Source: Streptomyces griseoaurantiacus (GTDB lineage Bacteria > Actinomycetota > Actinomycetes > Streptomycetales > Streptomycetaceae). Taken from it: a stretch of 64,000 bases of DNA. A program made the translations under genes and the position numbers. The notes beneath the pieces were generated by a model, which saw only the letters and a program-made list of their open reading frames with translations, was not told the DNA's origin and did not search any database. Shown here one piece after another: positions 33,760 through 41,966 of the stretch. The DNA is taken from assembly GCA_014656015.1 (NCBI GenBank), contig BNBP01000028.1, forward strand, positions 1 through 64,000, in the 5' to 3' direction. Position 1 is the first letter of the stretch, and every line of letters starts with the position of its first letter.

Positions 33760-34845
33760 TCACGAGGGCGGGATCCGTGCGCCGGCGGCGCCGGGGTCCG
33801 TGCGCCAGCGGCGCAGCGCAGCACGGAGCGCGCGGGTGTCGCTGAAACCCAGGCGGGCCGCGACCTCCTTCCGGGTGGCCCCTCCGGCCAGCAGCGCGGT
33901 GGCGCGGTCGTGCCGTACCGTCTCGACGAGGTCCCGCCAGGTGGTCCCCTCCTCCGCCAGCCGGCGCTGCAGGCTCCGCGGGCTCAGCGCCAGCGCCCGC
34001 GCCACCGCCTGCAGCGACAGGCCGCCGCCGGCCAGCTGGGCGACGATCACCTGACGGAGCCTGTCGGACCAGGGAGAGGGACGCGCCTGGGCCGCGATGA
34101 CGTCGGCCGCGTGCTGCCGCAGGACGGCGCCGAGCCGGGCGTCGGCGTCCGGCAGCGGCAACGACAGATCGGCGGAGGCGAGCGTCATCGTGGTGGCGTC
34201 GGCGCCGAAGTCGAGCCGCCGCGCGCCGAATCGGTCGGCCAGCTCGCGGTGCTGCGCCGGAGGGCCGGACGTCAGCCCGACGTGCAGCGGACGGATCTCC
34301 CGCCCGGCCACGTACCGCGCCCGGAACAGGACCGTCGCCATCGCGTACTGGCTGGCCATCGCGTCGACATCGGGATCGCCCGACCGGATCTGGTAGGTGA
34401 CCGTCCCCTTCCCCGTGCTCCCCGCGCCGCCGGTCAGCCGGATCTCGTTGGGTGCCGTGTTCAGCAGGGCCGAGTACTGCTGCATGACCGTGAACATCTC
34501 CGTCACCGTCTGGGCGTTCGCGACGAGGTAGTCCATCAACCGGAGCCGGCCGAAGCGCCACCGACCGGCCGCCTTCACCCCGAGACACGGATCGTCGTTC
34601 GCGCCCAGCCCAAGTCGCCAGAGCCTGCTGAGGTGGTCCGTGGGGACACGGGCGTCGTCGTTGTCCGGCACCTGCTCGGGCAGGCCGGCCCGGCGGGCGA
34701 GAGCGACACCGTCACCGCCCGTCCCCTCCAGACCGGTGACGAGCAGACGGGCCACGGACACGTGCGCCGTCGGCCCCCGCCCGATCGGCTCCTGGCGCCT
34801 CGTCGGCCCGTCCGGCGGGCAAGGCTTCGACTCGGCCTCACGCAT
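33760..34845 (-). CDS. AraC family regulator with arabinose-binding-like N-terminal domain
   Basis: A 361-residue regulator of the OruR/ArgR-like branch: an N-terminal sensor of about 200 residues, including LMDYLVANAQTVTEM, and a C-terminal double helix-turn-helix (SLQAVARALALSPRSLQRRL, then TRKEVAARLGFSDTRAL). It lies 123 bases upstream of the hydrolase gene on the same strand and probably activates it. ATG 34845 follows TACGAT by six bases and has no ribosome site, so the message may be leaderless. A longer frame reaches 34929 but is unlikely. Confidence 0.87.
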   Translation of the reverse strand: MREAESKPCPPDGPTRRQEPIGRGPTAHVSVARLLVTGLEGTGGDGVALARRAGLPEQVPDNDDARVPTDHLSRLWRLGLGANDDPCLGVKAAGRWRFGRLRLMDYLVANAQTVTEMFTVMQQYSALLNTAPNEIRLTGGAGSTGKGTVTYQIRSGDPDVDAMASQYAMATVLFRARYVAGREIRPLHVGLTSGPPAQHRELADRFGARRLDFGADATTMTLASADLSLPLPDADARLGAVLRQHAADVIAAQARPSPWSDRLRQVIVAQLAGGGLSLQAVARALALSPRSLQRRLAEEGTTWRDLVETVRHDRATALLAGGATRKEVAARLGFSDTRALRAALRRWRTDPGAAGARIPPS

Positions 34846-34959
34846 GGAACCATCGTACGAGCACGGCACGGGCTCCTCGCCCGCCACGGCGCACTCCCCG
34901 GGGGGCGGACGCACGCGCGTGGTGCACACGTCCGGACCGTTCAGTCCGCCGCCGGCCCC

Positions 34960-35035
34960 AGCCGCTCCGCCGGCCCGAGCCGCTCCGCCGGCTCCGCGAA
35001 GGCCGAATACCGGGACCGGGAGCGGGACCGGGAGC
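34960..35035. repeat. Short tandem repeats in an intergenic region
   Basis: The 15-mer AGCCGCTCCGCCGGC occurs at 34960-34974 and 34978-34992, and the 12-mer GGGACCGGGAGC occurs twice in tandem at 35012-35035. They lie in the 240-base gap between the AraC gene and the aldo/keto reductase stop. The gap contains no supported gene. Confidence 0.8.
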
Positions 35036-35085
35036 GCGGCGGCGGGCGTTTCGTCGCCGGGCAGGTCGTGGACTCCCGTTCCGTT

Positions 35086-35985
35086 TCACTCCGTCCGCGG
35101 CGGCCGATAGGCGGACGCCTCCGCCGGGGGTGAGGGCCGGTCCAGCCTCGCCGTGGACTCGTCGACCAGTCCGGTCAGCCGCGCCACCTCCTCCTCGGTC
35201 AGCTGCCCGGCGATCGCGGAGGCTTCGACGTTGGACCGCAGATGCTCCGGGTTCCTCGTGCCGGGGATGACGACCACGGCGGGCGAGCGGCGCAGCAGCC
35301 ACGCGAGCGCGATCTGGGCGGGTGTGACCCCCAGCCGCTCCGCCGGGGCGGCCAGCTCCGGATGCCCGCCGAGCCGGCCGGCGGCCAGCGGGAAGTAGGG
35401 GACGAAGAGGATGCCCTGGGCCTCACAGTCGGCGAGCACCTGGACGCCGCTGCGGTCGAGGAGGTTGAAGCGGTTCTGCACCGCCGCGACGGGGGTCATG
35501 CGCCGGGCGCGCGCCAGCATCTCCGGGGAGGCGCCGGACAGGCCGATGCGGCGGATCAGCCCCTGCTCGCGCAGCTCGACGAGTGCGCCGAGCGACTCCT
35601 CCAGCGGTACGTCCCGGTGCGCGCCGGGGGTGTCGCCGACGAGCCGGAGGTAGGTCAGCTCGCTCGTCTCGGTGCCGAGGTCGGTCAGTGCCTCGTGCAC
35701 CTGGCGCCGCACCGTCTCGGGGCGCCCGTCGACGATCCAGGACCGGTCCGGGCCGCGCTCCGCGCCGACCTTGTTGCCGACGATCACGTCCGCGGGAAGC
35801 GGTCCGAGCGCCTCCCCGATCAGCCGGTTCACGGTTCTGGGGCCATAGGCGTTCGCGGTGTCGAAGAAGGTCACGCCGAGCTCGACGGCCCGGCGCAGCA
35901 CGCGCCGCGCGGTCGCCGGGTCCTCCGGTGGACCCCAGACGCCCGGCCCCGCGAGCCGCATGGCCCCGTATCCCACACGCTGCAT
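35086..35985 (-). CDS. Aldo/keto reductase lacking the usual active-site His
   Basis: A 299-residue aldo/keto reductase. The catalytic Asp and Tyr are in FFDTANAYG and Lys in VIVGNKVG. The His normally found in a QLHR-type strand is replaced by Arg in LTYLRLVGD, a change I believe is shared by some actinobacterial members. It diverges from a TetR gene; the shared gap has three copies of a GCGTATCACTG operator, so repression by that regulator is likely. ATG 35985 has a GGGAG site. The frame is open far upstream, but only by absence of stops. Confidence 0.87.
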   Translation of the reverse strand: MQRVGYGAMRLAGPGVWGPPEDPATARRVLRRAVELGVTFFDTANAYGPRTVNRLIGEALGPLPADVIVGNKVGAERGPDRSWIVDGRPETVRRQVHEALTDLGTETSELTYLRLVGDTPGAHRDVPLEESLGALVELREQGLIRRIGLSGASPEMLARARRMTPVAAVQNRFNLLDRSGVQVLADCEAQGILFVPYFPLAAGRLGGHPELAAPAERLGVTPAQIALAWLLRRSPAVVVIPGTRNPEHLRSNVEASAIAGQLTEEEVARLTGLVDESTARLDRPSPPAEASAYRPPRTE

Positions 35986-36012
35986 GGATCGCTCCCTGGT
36001 CGTCACTGCGTC

Positions 36013-36074
36013 GCGTATCACTGCAACGCAAAAATGCGTATCACTGCCTATCGCTGTGCGAATCAGTGATACGC
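36013..36074. promoter_or_regulatory. TetR operator array, three GCGTATCACTG boxes
   Basis: GCGTATCACTG occurs at 36013-36023 and 36036-36046, and in inverted form CAGTGATACGC at 36064-36074. The boxes fill the 111-base gap between the divergent aldo/keto reductase and TetR genes. The inverted pair at 36036 and 36064 would suit a TetR dimer pair. The -10-like TAGCAT of the TetR gene lies just after the array. Confidence 0.7.
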
Positions 36075-36096
36075 CCAATGCCGTAGCATTGCAACT

Positions 36097-36807
36097 GTGG
36101 ACGACGCGAAGACCCGCAGCCGACGGCAGATCCTGGAAGTGGCGGCCGAACTCCTGGAACGGGAGGGCGTCCAGGCGCTCTCGACCCGCTCCGTCGCGGC
36201 CGCGGCCGGCATCCGGGCCGCCTCCCTGTACCAGCTCTTCGGCGACAAGGACGGGCTGCTCGCCGCACTGGCCATCCACGGCTTCGACCTGTACCTCGCG
36301 CAGAAGCACACCGTGCCCTCCGAGGGCGATCCGGTCGAGGACATGCGCCGGGGATGGGACGCACACGTCGGCTTCGGCCTGCGGCACCCCGCCTTCTACC
36401 TGCTGATGTACGGCACCGACCGTCCCGACCGGCGTCCCCCCGCCGCGCAGGAGGCGCACGAACTCCTGCTCGCCTTCCTCCACCGCGCCGCCGCCGCCGG
36501 CCGCCTCCGGGTGCCACCCGGCCTCGCCGCCCACCTCGTCCTGGCCGCGGTGACCGGAGTGACGCTGTCCCTCATCGGCACCCCCGAGGGCGAGCGCGAC
36601 CCGGAGGTGTCCTCCCGCATGCGCGAGGCGCTCGTCGCCGCCCTCACCACCGACGCGGCCCCGGCACCCGAACCCGCCCTCGCCGCCCGTGCCCTCGCAC
36701 TCGACGCCACCCTCGCCGAAACGCCTCCCACCGCCGTCCCCCTCCGCCCGACCGAGACCGGCCTCCTGCGCGACTGGCTCCAGCGGCTCGCCAGGCAGGA
36801 CGGGTGA
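36097..36807 (+). CDS. TetR family regulator
   Basis: A 236-residue TetR protein with its helix-turn-helix at about residues 25-50 (STRSVAAAAGIRAASLYQLF). The C-terminal domain includes RHPAFYLLMYG, typical of the TetR_C group that regulates reductases and efflux. The GTG start at 36097 follows TAGCAT by seven bases, without a ribosome site, so it is probably leaderless. A long perfect hairpin follows the stop. Its operator array controls the divergent aldo/keto reductase. Confidence 0.88.
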   Translation: MDDAKTRSRRQILEVAAELLEREGVQALSTRSVAAAAGIRAASLYQLFGDKDGLLAALAIHGFDLYLAQKHTVPSEGDPVEDMRRGWDAHVGFGLRHPAFYLLMYGTDRPDRRPPAAQEAHELLLAFLHRAAAAGRLRVPPGLAAHLVLAAVTGVTLSLIGTPEGERDPEVSSRMREALVAALTTDAAPAPEPALAARALALDATLAETPPTAVPLRPTETGLLRDWLQRLARQDG

Positions 36808-36809
36808 CC

Positions 36810-36852
36810 GTGAGGCACCGCCGCGCACCGGCAGGCCGCAGCGGTGCCTCAC
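36810..36852 (+). terminator. Terminator hairpin after the TetR gene
   Basis: Perfect 12-base arms GTGAGGCACCGC / GCGGTGCCTCAC with a 19-base loop begin two bases after the TetR stop codon. This is a strong rho-independent-like structure without a T tract. Confidence 0.75.
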
Positions 36853-36996
36853 CTGTGCTGACACCCTCATGACCGGACAACTCGACACCGCCGTCGAGCA
36901 GAACGGCGAGGGCGACCTCGCCGCGCTCATGCCGGCGGCGGCACCCGGACCGCCATCGGCTGGCCGACCACCACCCACCGCCCCCGAGCGCCGTAC

Positions 36997-37011
36997 GTAC
37001 GCGACGCGTAC
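36997..37011. promoter_or_regulatory. Palindrome upstream of tap
   Basis: GTACGCG-A-CGCGTAC is palindromic except for its central base and lies about 58 bases before the tap start. TACAGT at 37045-37050 is a possible -10 element. The site could be an operator for the tap-tpg operon, for example through Tap's own DNA-binding domain; that link is inference. Confidence 0.45.
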
Positions 37012-37068
37012 GCGAAACGTGCGCCAGGCATACGGTTTCGTGACTACAGTGAGCCGTGGGAGGTGTTC

Positions 37069-39309
37069 ATGTCCGAGTTGTTCGACGCGGTCGACGCGCT
37101 GGTGGCGTCCCGCTCCCCACTGCCGCCGGCGGAGGAGCGCAAGCGGCTGCGCACCGCGCACGGCCTGACGCTCGACGAGGTGGCCGCCGCTCTGAAGGTG
37201 CGGCGGGCGACGGTGTCCGGCTGGGAGTCGGCGAAGAAGCCGACCGAGCCGCGCGGCCCGGAGCGCGAGGCGTACGCGCGGCTGCTGAGACAGCTCGCGG
37301 AGCTCTACCCCGCGCCGGAGGAGCCGACCGCACCCGTGTCCGTCGTGTTCACCGGCGCACCTGCCCCGGTGGAGACACGGGCCGTGTCCCCGGACAGGAC
37401 ACCCGAAGCCGCGGCCGTACCCGCGCCCCAGGCCACACCGGCACCCACTCCCGTACCCGCGCCCGACGGCCCCACCACCGAGGGCGACCCGACGCGCACC
37501 GCCGGGACCGGGCCGCCGCCGGCCTCGCACCGGCCGAGCGCGAAGCCGGCGCCCCCGGCAGGCCCCTCGGCGAGCGCGCCCGATGCGCGCTTCGAGAACG
37601 GTCCCCTGGCCGTCGTCGACGTCGAGGACGGAAAGGTGCTGGCGTACTGCACCGGGGGCCTGGTCCTGGACGTGCCCGCCAAGACCCTTCCGGCCCTGGT
37701 GGACTGGACGCTCCGCGAGGCGAGGCTCGGCCGGCCGAGACTGACCGGGCCGGGCAAGGACGCCGACCCGCTGCTCGTGCTCACCGAGGCGGCCCTGGAG
37801 CGCTACGGCCTGCCCGCCGCCCTCACCGAGGAGGAGCGGCTCGCCGGGCGCCTCCCCGAGGCCCACAAGGTCGTCAAACAGCTGGCGCGCGCGGAGTGGC
37901 AGCTGACGAAGCGCGGCTTCGGGCCGTGGGCGCGGATCTACCGCCCCGCCCAGGGCTCGCAACGGGCGTGCGTCCAGTTGTGCATCCCCTCCTGGCAGGC
38001 CCTGGACGCCCGCCACTGGGGCGGGGCCGCGCAGCTCCCACCGGCCGAACTCGCGCGCGTGCTGGGCATCTACGCGTCGAGGGTGATGACACCGCGCGGT
38101 TCGACCGCCGTGACCGGCCTGGAACTGATGACCGCCCTGCACCCCCCGACCCGCGCCTCCGAGCCGGACGCCGAGGGCACCCGGCACTCCGTGCACAACC
38201 CGGGCAGCCTCGGCAAGGACCCCGTCGACCCGGCACCGTGCGAAGCCCCTGACGGACACCCGGTCCTCGCCCACCTGCCGCGCTTCCACGTCCGAGGCCC
38301 GGCGGAGAAGCTCTTCGAGGAGGCGTACGACTGGGCGCGGCCCATGACCGACGCCGAGTGCACCCTGCGCCATCTCGTCGGCCTCGACGTCAACATGGCC
38401 TTCGCCGCCGGTGCCAACGGCCTGGTCGTCGGCCTCGGCGCCCCGACACACCTCACGCGGCCGGAGTTCGACCCGAAACTGCCCGGTTCGTGGCTGGTGG
38501 ACCTCTCCCACGTCGACCTGTCACGGGTGAAGTCCGGCAAGCAGTGGGTGGAGTTGGACGGCTCGCTCCTGCCCTCCCCGTTCACGCCGACGGGCGAGCG
38601 CCCCGAGGGGCCCGCCTGGTACGCGACGCCCACCGTGGCGTACGCGGTCGAACTCGGCTACGCGGTGCGCCCGTCGGAGGCCTACGTCCGCCGCGAGAAC
38701 GGCCGTTACCTGGACGGTTGGTACCAGCGGCTGCGCGACGCCTACCTCGCCACGATGGCCGACCTCGGTGTCACCGCGGACCTCGCCCCGGCCGACTTCC
38801 TCACGGCGATGGAGGGTTATCGGGAGCGTGACCCGGAACTGGCGCTCGTCGTCTCGGCGATCAAGGCGACGGTCAAGGGCGGCCTGGGCAAACTGCGCGA
38901 ACGACCGCGCGGGGAGGGCTGGCGGCCGGGCGAGCCCTGGCGTGCCCTGTCCCGGCCGACCTGGCGGCCGGACATCCGGGCGGCGGTCATCTCCCGCACC
39001 CGGATCAACCTGCACCGCAAGATCGTCAAGCATGCCGCGTTCACCGGGCAGTACCCCGTCGCGATCCTCTCGGACTGTGTCGTCTACGCGGCCGCCGGCC
39101 CCTCACCCCTGGACTTCCTGCCCTACCGGGAGGGCAAACCGCTGCCGGGCGGGTTCAGACTGGGCGTCAACCCGGGCCTGGTCAAGCACGAGGGGACGCA
39201 GCCCGTGCTGTGGGGCGAGGAGATCCGCGAACGCTTCGAGGCACCGGAGCTCAACCTGGCCCGGTACATCAAGGACGGCACCGTCACCGGCGCCGACGAC
39301 GGAGAGTAG
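37069..39309 (+). CDS. tap: Telomere-associated protein Tap
   Basis: A 746-residue DNA-binding protein, close to the length of known Streptomyces Tap. Residues about 20-65 form an XRE-like helix-turn-helix (HGLTLDEVAAALKVRRATVS), followed by a Pro/Ala-rich linker to about residue 170 and a large C-terminal region with conserved LVGLDVNMAFAAG and GWYQRLRDAYL segments. Tap binds the 3' overhang at linear replicon ends and brings in Tpg for end patching. Identification rests on the overall sequence and on the tpg gene 12 bases downstream. ATG 37069 has a GGGAGG site; GTG 37063 is less likely. Confidence 0.93.
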   Translation: MSELFDAVDALVASRSPLPPAEERKRLRTAHGLTLDEVAAALKVRRATVSGWESAKKPTEPRGPEREAYARLLRQLAELYPAPEEPTAPVSVVFTGAPAPVETRAVSPDRTPEAAAVPAPQATPAPTPVPAPDGPTTEGDPTRTAGTGPPPASHRPSAKPAPPAGPSASAPDARFENGPLAVVDVEDGKVLAYCTGGLVLDVPAKTLPALVDWTLREARLGRPRLTGPGKDADPLLVLTEAALERYGLPAALTEEERLAGRLPEAHKVVKQLARAEWQLTKRGFGPWARIYRPAQGSQRACVQLCIPSWQALDARHWGGAAQLPPAELARVLGIYASRVMTPRGSTAVTGLELMTALHPPTRASEPDAEGTRHSVHNPGSLGKDPVDPAPCEAPDGHPVLAHLPRFHVRGPAEKLFEEAYDWARPMTDAECTLRHLVGLDVNMAFAAGANGLVVGLGAPTHLTRPEFDPKLPGSWLVDLSHVDLSRVKSGKQWVELDGSLLPSPFTPTGERPEGPAWYATPTVAYAVELGYAVRPSEAYVRRENGRYLDGWYQRLRDAYLATMADLGVTADLAPADFLTAMEGYRERDPELALVVSAIKATVKGGLGKLRERPRGEGWRPGEPWRALSRPTWRPDIRAAVISRTRINLHRKIVKHAAFTGQYPVAILSDCVVYAAAGPSPLDFLPYREGKPLPGGFRLGVNPGLVKHEGTQPVLWGEEIRERFEAPELNLARYIKDGTVTGADDGE

Positions 39310-39321
39310 GGGAAGCCGGGG

Positions 39322-39879
39322 ATGAGCCTGTTCGGGGACGGCCTGGACGCCGCGGAGCAGAAGACGTTCACCCGCCCGGCACCGAAGTCGGCCGGCGCGC
39401 AGATGCGGTACCTGGTCAAGCGGATGAAGGGCACCAAGGCGGTCGCCCAGCTCCTGCGCGTCTCCCAGCGCACCGTCGAACGGTACGTGAAGGACCAGAT
39501 CAGGAAGCCGCGCGCCGACCTCGCCGCCCGCCTGGAGCGCGAGGTGAAACAGCGCTGGCAGCCCCAGGTCCGCGCGAGGGCCAGGCAGCGGGCGGCGTCC
39601 ACGGGCGGCATCGTCATCGACGCCCGCGCCCGCCTTGGCTACACCGCACCGGTCGGTTCGACGGACCAGGACCGCGTCCGGCACCTGACCGTCGCCCTGC
39701 CCCCGCAGTACGCCGCCCGCCTCTTCGACGCCCGGGAGGCCGGCGCCGACGACCAGCGACTCCGGCAGATCGCCGCCGAAGGACTCAAAGAGGTGTACTT
39801 CCAGGACGGCGGCCGCCGCGCCGGCCAACTGGAAGAGGTCCGCTTCACCGACATCGAACACCTGGAGTTCGAGCTGTAA
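39322..39879 (+). CDS. tpg: Telomere terminal protein Tpg
   Basis: A 185-residue protein that matches the Streptomyces terminal protein along its length, from MSLFGDGLDAAEQKTF to DIEHLEFEL. A helix-turn-helix-like segment, KAVAQLLRVSQRTVERYVK, lies at about residues 39-57. Thr114, in PVGSTDQD, is at the position reported as the priming site that receives the first deoxynucleotide. Tpg is covalently attached to the 5' chromosome ends and primes synthesis of the last Okazaki gap. It is transcribed with tap and followed by a small hairpin. Confidence 0.96.
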   Translation: MSLFGDGLDAAEQKTFTRPAPKSAGAQMRYLVKRMKGTKAVAQLLRVSQRTVERYVKDQIRKPRADLAARLEREVKQRWQPQVRARARQRAASTGGIVIDARARLGYTAPVGSTDQDRVRHLTVALPPQYAARLFDAREAGADDQRLRQIAAEGLKEVYFQDGGRRAGQLEEVRFTDIEHLEFEL

Positions 39880-39894
39880 CGGCCGCAACGGCCG
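39880..39894 (+). terminator. Small hairpin after tpg
   Basis: CGGCCG-CAA-CGGCCG starts one base after the tpg stop. The stem is six bases and may end the tap-tpg transcript. Confidence 0.4.
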
Positions 39895-39978
39895 GGGCAG
39901 GGGCGGGAGGAGGAGACTGTTCCGAGCGGACCTTCACCCGCTCGCCCGGGGCCCCGCCACGCCTCGTAGGATCGGCGC

Positions 39979-40989
39979 ATGGTGGCCTTCGTACCGTCGT
40001 CCGTGTGCTTCTTCCTGTTCTGCGTGGGTGTGGCACGAGACCGCCGCCGAGTGAGCAACGCGGTCCTCCTGGGCCTGTCCGCCGTCTTCGCGGGGGTCGC
40101 GCTCTTCCTGCATGTGGCCTCCGAACGGGCCCAGTCGGGCCGCGATCTGGCCGTCGTGCTGCTCACCCTTGCGAGCGTGGGTGTCATCACGCTGGCGTGG
40201 TTCCTCATCGCCAACGGGATCAACATGGTGCGCAAGGAAGGCAGGAGTCCGGCGAACCTGCTGTCCCTGGGGGCGGGCATCGCCCTGGTCGCCCTGCTCG
40301 CGCTGCTGATCACCGCTCTCGTGCTGCGCACGCACACGCTCGTGGTGGTGGCGGCGACGGCGATGGCGCTCGCCGGATACATCGCCTTCCTGTTCCTTTG
40401 TTTCCTCGTCTACGGGGCCATGTACGGCCGGCTGCGCATCCGGCGCCGAGCGGACTACGTGGTGGTGCTCGGCTCGGGCCTGATCGGCGGCACCACCGTG
40501 CCCCCGCTGCTGGCCGGGCGCCTCGACCGGGCCCGGAAGGAGCACGCCAGGCTGTCCCGGAAGGGCCGGCGCCCCGTCATGCTCACCTCGGGAGGACAGG
40601 GACCCGACGAGAAGCTGCCGGAGTCCCACGCGATGGCCGACTACCTGGTCGCCCAGGGCTTCCCCGCCGACTTGATCGAACGCGAGGACCGCTCGACGAC
40701 CACGGACGAGAACCTGACGTTCAGCAAGGCCCTGATGGAACGGGCGAACCCGGACTACCGGTGCGTGATCGTCACGAACAACTACCACGTCTTCCGTGCG
40801 GCGGTCACCGCCCGGCGCACCGGCGTCCGGGGCCACGTGATCGGCGCCCCGACAGCCGCGTACTTCTGGCCGAGCGCCATGATCCGCGAGTTCGTGGCCC
40901 TGTTGGTCGCCTACCGTCGCACCAACGCCGCGCTCTTCCTGCTCGTCCTGCTGAGCGGCCTGTTCATCTGGTGGCTGGGGTGGCCGTAG
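39979..40989 (+). CDS. Membrane DUF218/YdcF (ElyC/SanA-like) protein
   Basis: A 336-residue protein. About four hydrophobic helices occupy the first 150 residues, then a DUF218 domain begins at DYVVVLGSGLIGG, with conserved MLTSGGQGPDE and VTNNYHVFRA segments, and a last helix ends the chain. DUF218 proteins such as SanA and ElyC affect envelope integrity and vancomycin sensitivity; the chemistry is unknown. TAGGAT six bases before the ATG and no ribosome site suggest a leaderless message. Confidence 0.85.
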   Translation: MVAFVPSSVCFFLFCVGVARDRRRVSNAVLLGLSAVFAGVALFLHVASERAQSGRDLAVVLLTLASVGVITLAWFLIANGINMVRKEGRSPANLLSLGAGIALVALLALLITALVLRTHTLVVVAATAMALAGYIAFLFLCFLVYGAMYGRLRIRRRADYVVVLGSGLIGGTTVPPLLAGRLDRARKEHARLSRKGRRPVMLTSGGQGPDEKLPESHAMADYLVAQGFPADLIEREDRSTTTDENLTFSKALMERANPDYRCVIVTNNYHVFRAAVTARRTGVRGHVIGAPTAAYFWPSAMIREFVALLVAYRRTNAALFLLVLLSGLFIWWLGWP

Positions 40990-41157
40990 CCGGGGACCGC
41001 TGCGTAGAGGTCGAGCATCCCCAGCGGGACGACTGCCCGGTCCCGGGGGCGGGGAGCCGGTGACCGGGCCCAGCCGTTCGACGGGATCGACGCCGCCGTG
41101 CGCACCGGCGAGCCCCCGGTCCCAAGGGTGGGGTGGGCCGGGGCGGGGTGTCTGGGG

Positions 41158-41898
41158 TCAGCCGTTTCTGGCCGTGGTGGCCCCGCCTGCTCCGCTCGTC
41201 CCGCTTGCCGCGCTCGCGGCCCGGGCCGGGGCGCCGGCCCCCGCCCCCGCGCCCGTGCCTGTGAGGAAAGCGCCGAGGACGCGGCGCAGACGTGGCTCCA
41301 CCTCGACGACCGCGTGCCCGAGCCGAGGGTCGTCGGCGTAGAGTTCCCGCAGGCGGGGGCCGGGACTGGCCATCTGCCACAGGGCGCCGGCCATGCCCGT
41401 GGCGGTGGAGATCATGTCGAGGACCTGCTGCTCGTCGAGCCCCAGGAGACGGTCCAGCTCGGCGCCGATCAGAGCGACTTCGTGCAGCGTCACGAGCTTG
41501 AACGCACGCACCGTCTCCAGCGACACATTGCGCTCCAGGTTGAGCGGGGCCTGGGCGAGCAGGTCGCAGAACAAGGGACGTGCGGCCAATGTCCCGGCGA
41601 ACACCTCCGCGACCTCCGCGGCGGTGGCCTCCCGCCTCGTCCCCAGGTCGGCGCGCAACGTCGCGGACCATTCCCGCCAGCCCTCCGCGGTCAGCTCGAG
41701 GAAGATCTGCTCCCGCGTCTCGAAGTAGCGCAGCAGCGCCGACTTGTGCATGCCCACTTCGGCGGCGATGTCGGTGAGCGTCACCTCGCGGATGGCGCGC
41801 TCCCGGCCGAGCCGCCGGGCCGCCTCCAGGATCGATGCTTCTCGCGCCTGTTTGGCCTCCGTGCTGCGGGCTCGCCGGAAGGCGGCTGGCTGAGTCAT
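41158..41898 (-). CDS. TetR family regulator
   Basis: A 246-residue TetR protein with its helix-turn-helix at about residues 37-60 (TLTDIAAEVGMHKSALLRYF) and a low-complexity Ala/Gly tail after residue 215. ATG 41898 follows TATGAT by exactly six bases, another leaderless arrangement. It diverges from an SDR gene, and two AACGGTGTTGCA boxes lie between them; the SDR is the expected target. An upstream in-frame ATG at 41937 overlaps the operator and is unlikely. Confidence 0.87.
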   Translation of the reverse strand: MTQPAAFRRARSTEAKQAREASILEAARRLGRERAIREVTLTDIAAEVGMHKSALLRYFETREQIFLELTAEGWREWSATLRADLGTRREATAAEVAEVFAGTLAARPLFCDLLAQAPLNLERNVSLETVRAFKLVTLHEVALIGAELDRLLGLDEQQVLDMISTATGMAGALWQMASPGPRLRELYADDPRLGHAVVEVEPRLRRVLGAFLTGTGAGAGAGAPARAASAASGTSGAGGATTARNG

Positions 41899-41922
41899 AC
41901 GGCCATCATAGGAACAGGTAGC

Positions 41923-41958
41923 GCAACGGTGTTGCATTATTTAGAGAACGGTGTTGCA
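41923..41958. promoter_or_regulatory. Two TetR operator boxes, 22 bp apart
   Basis: AACGGTGTTGCA is repeated exactly at 41925-41936 and 41947-41958. The first copy is part of the palindrome GCAAC-GGT-GTTGC (41923-41935). A 22-bp period equals about two helical turns, which suits two TetR dimers on one face. The sites overlap the likely promoters of both divergent genes. Confidence 0.65.
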
Positions 41959-41966
41959 CTATATGT

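Noticed and set aside
35086..38511. A single 1141-codon minus-strand open frame.
   Set aside because: Only the first-numbered part (35086-35985) matches a family. The rest is antisense to the TetR gene and tap and lacks recognisable domains; it is open because stops are rare at this GC content.
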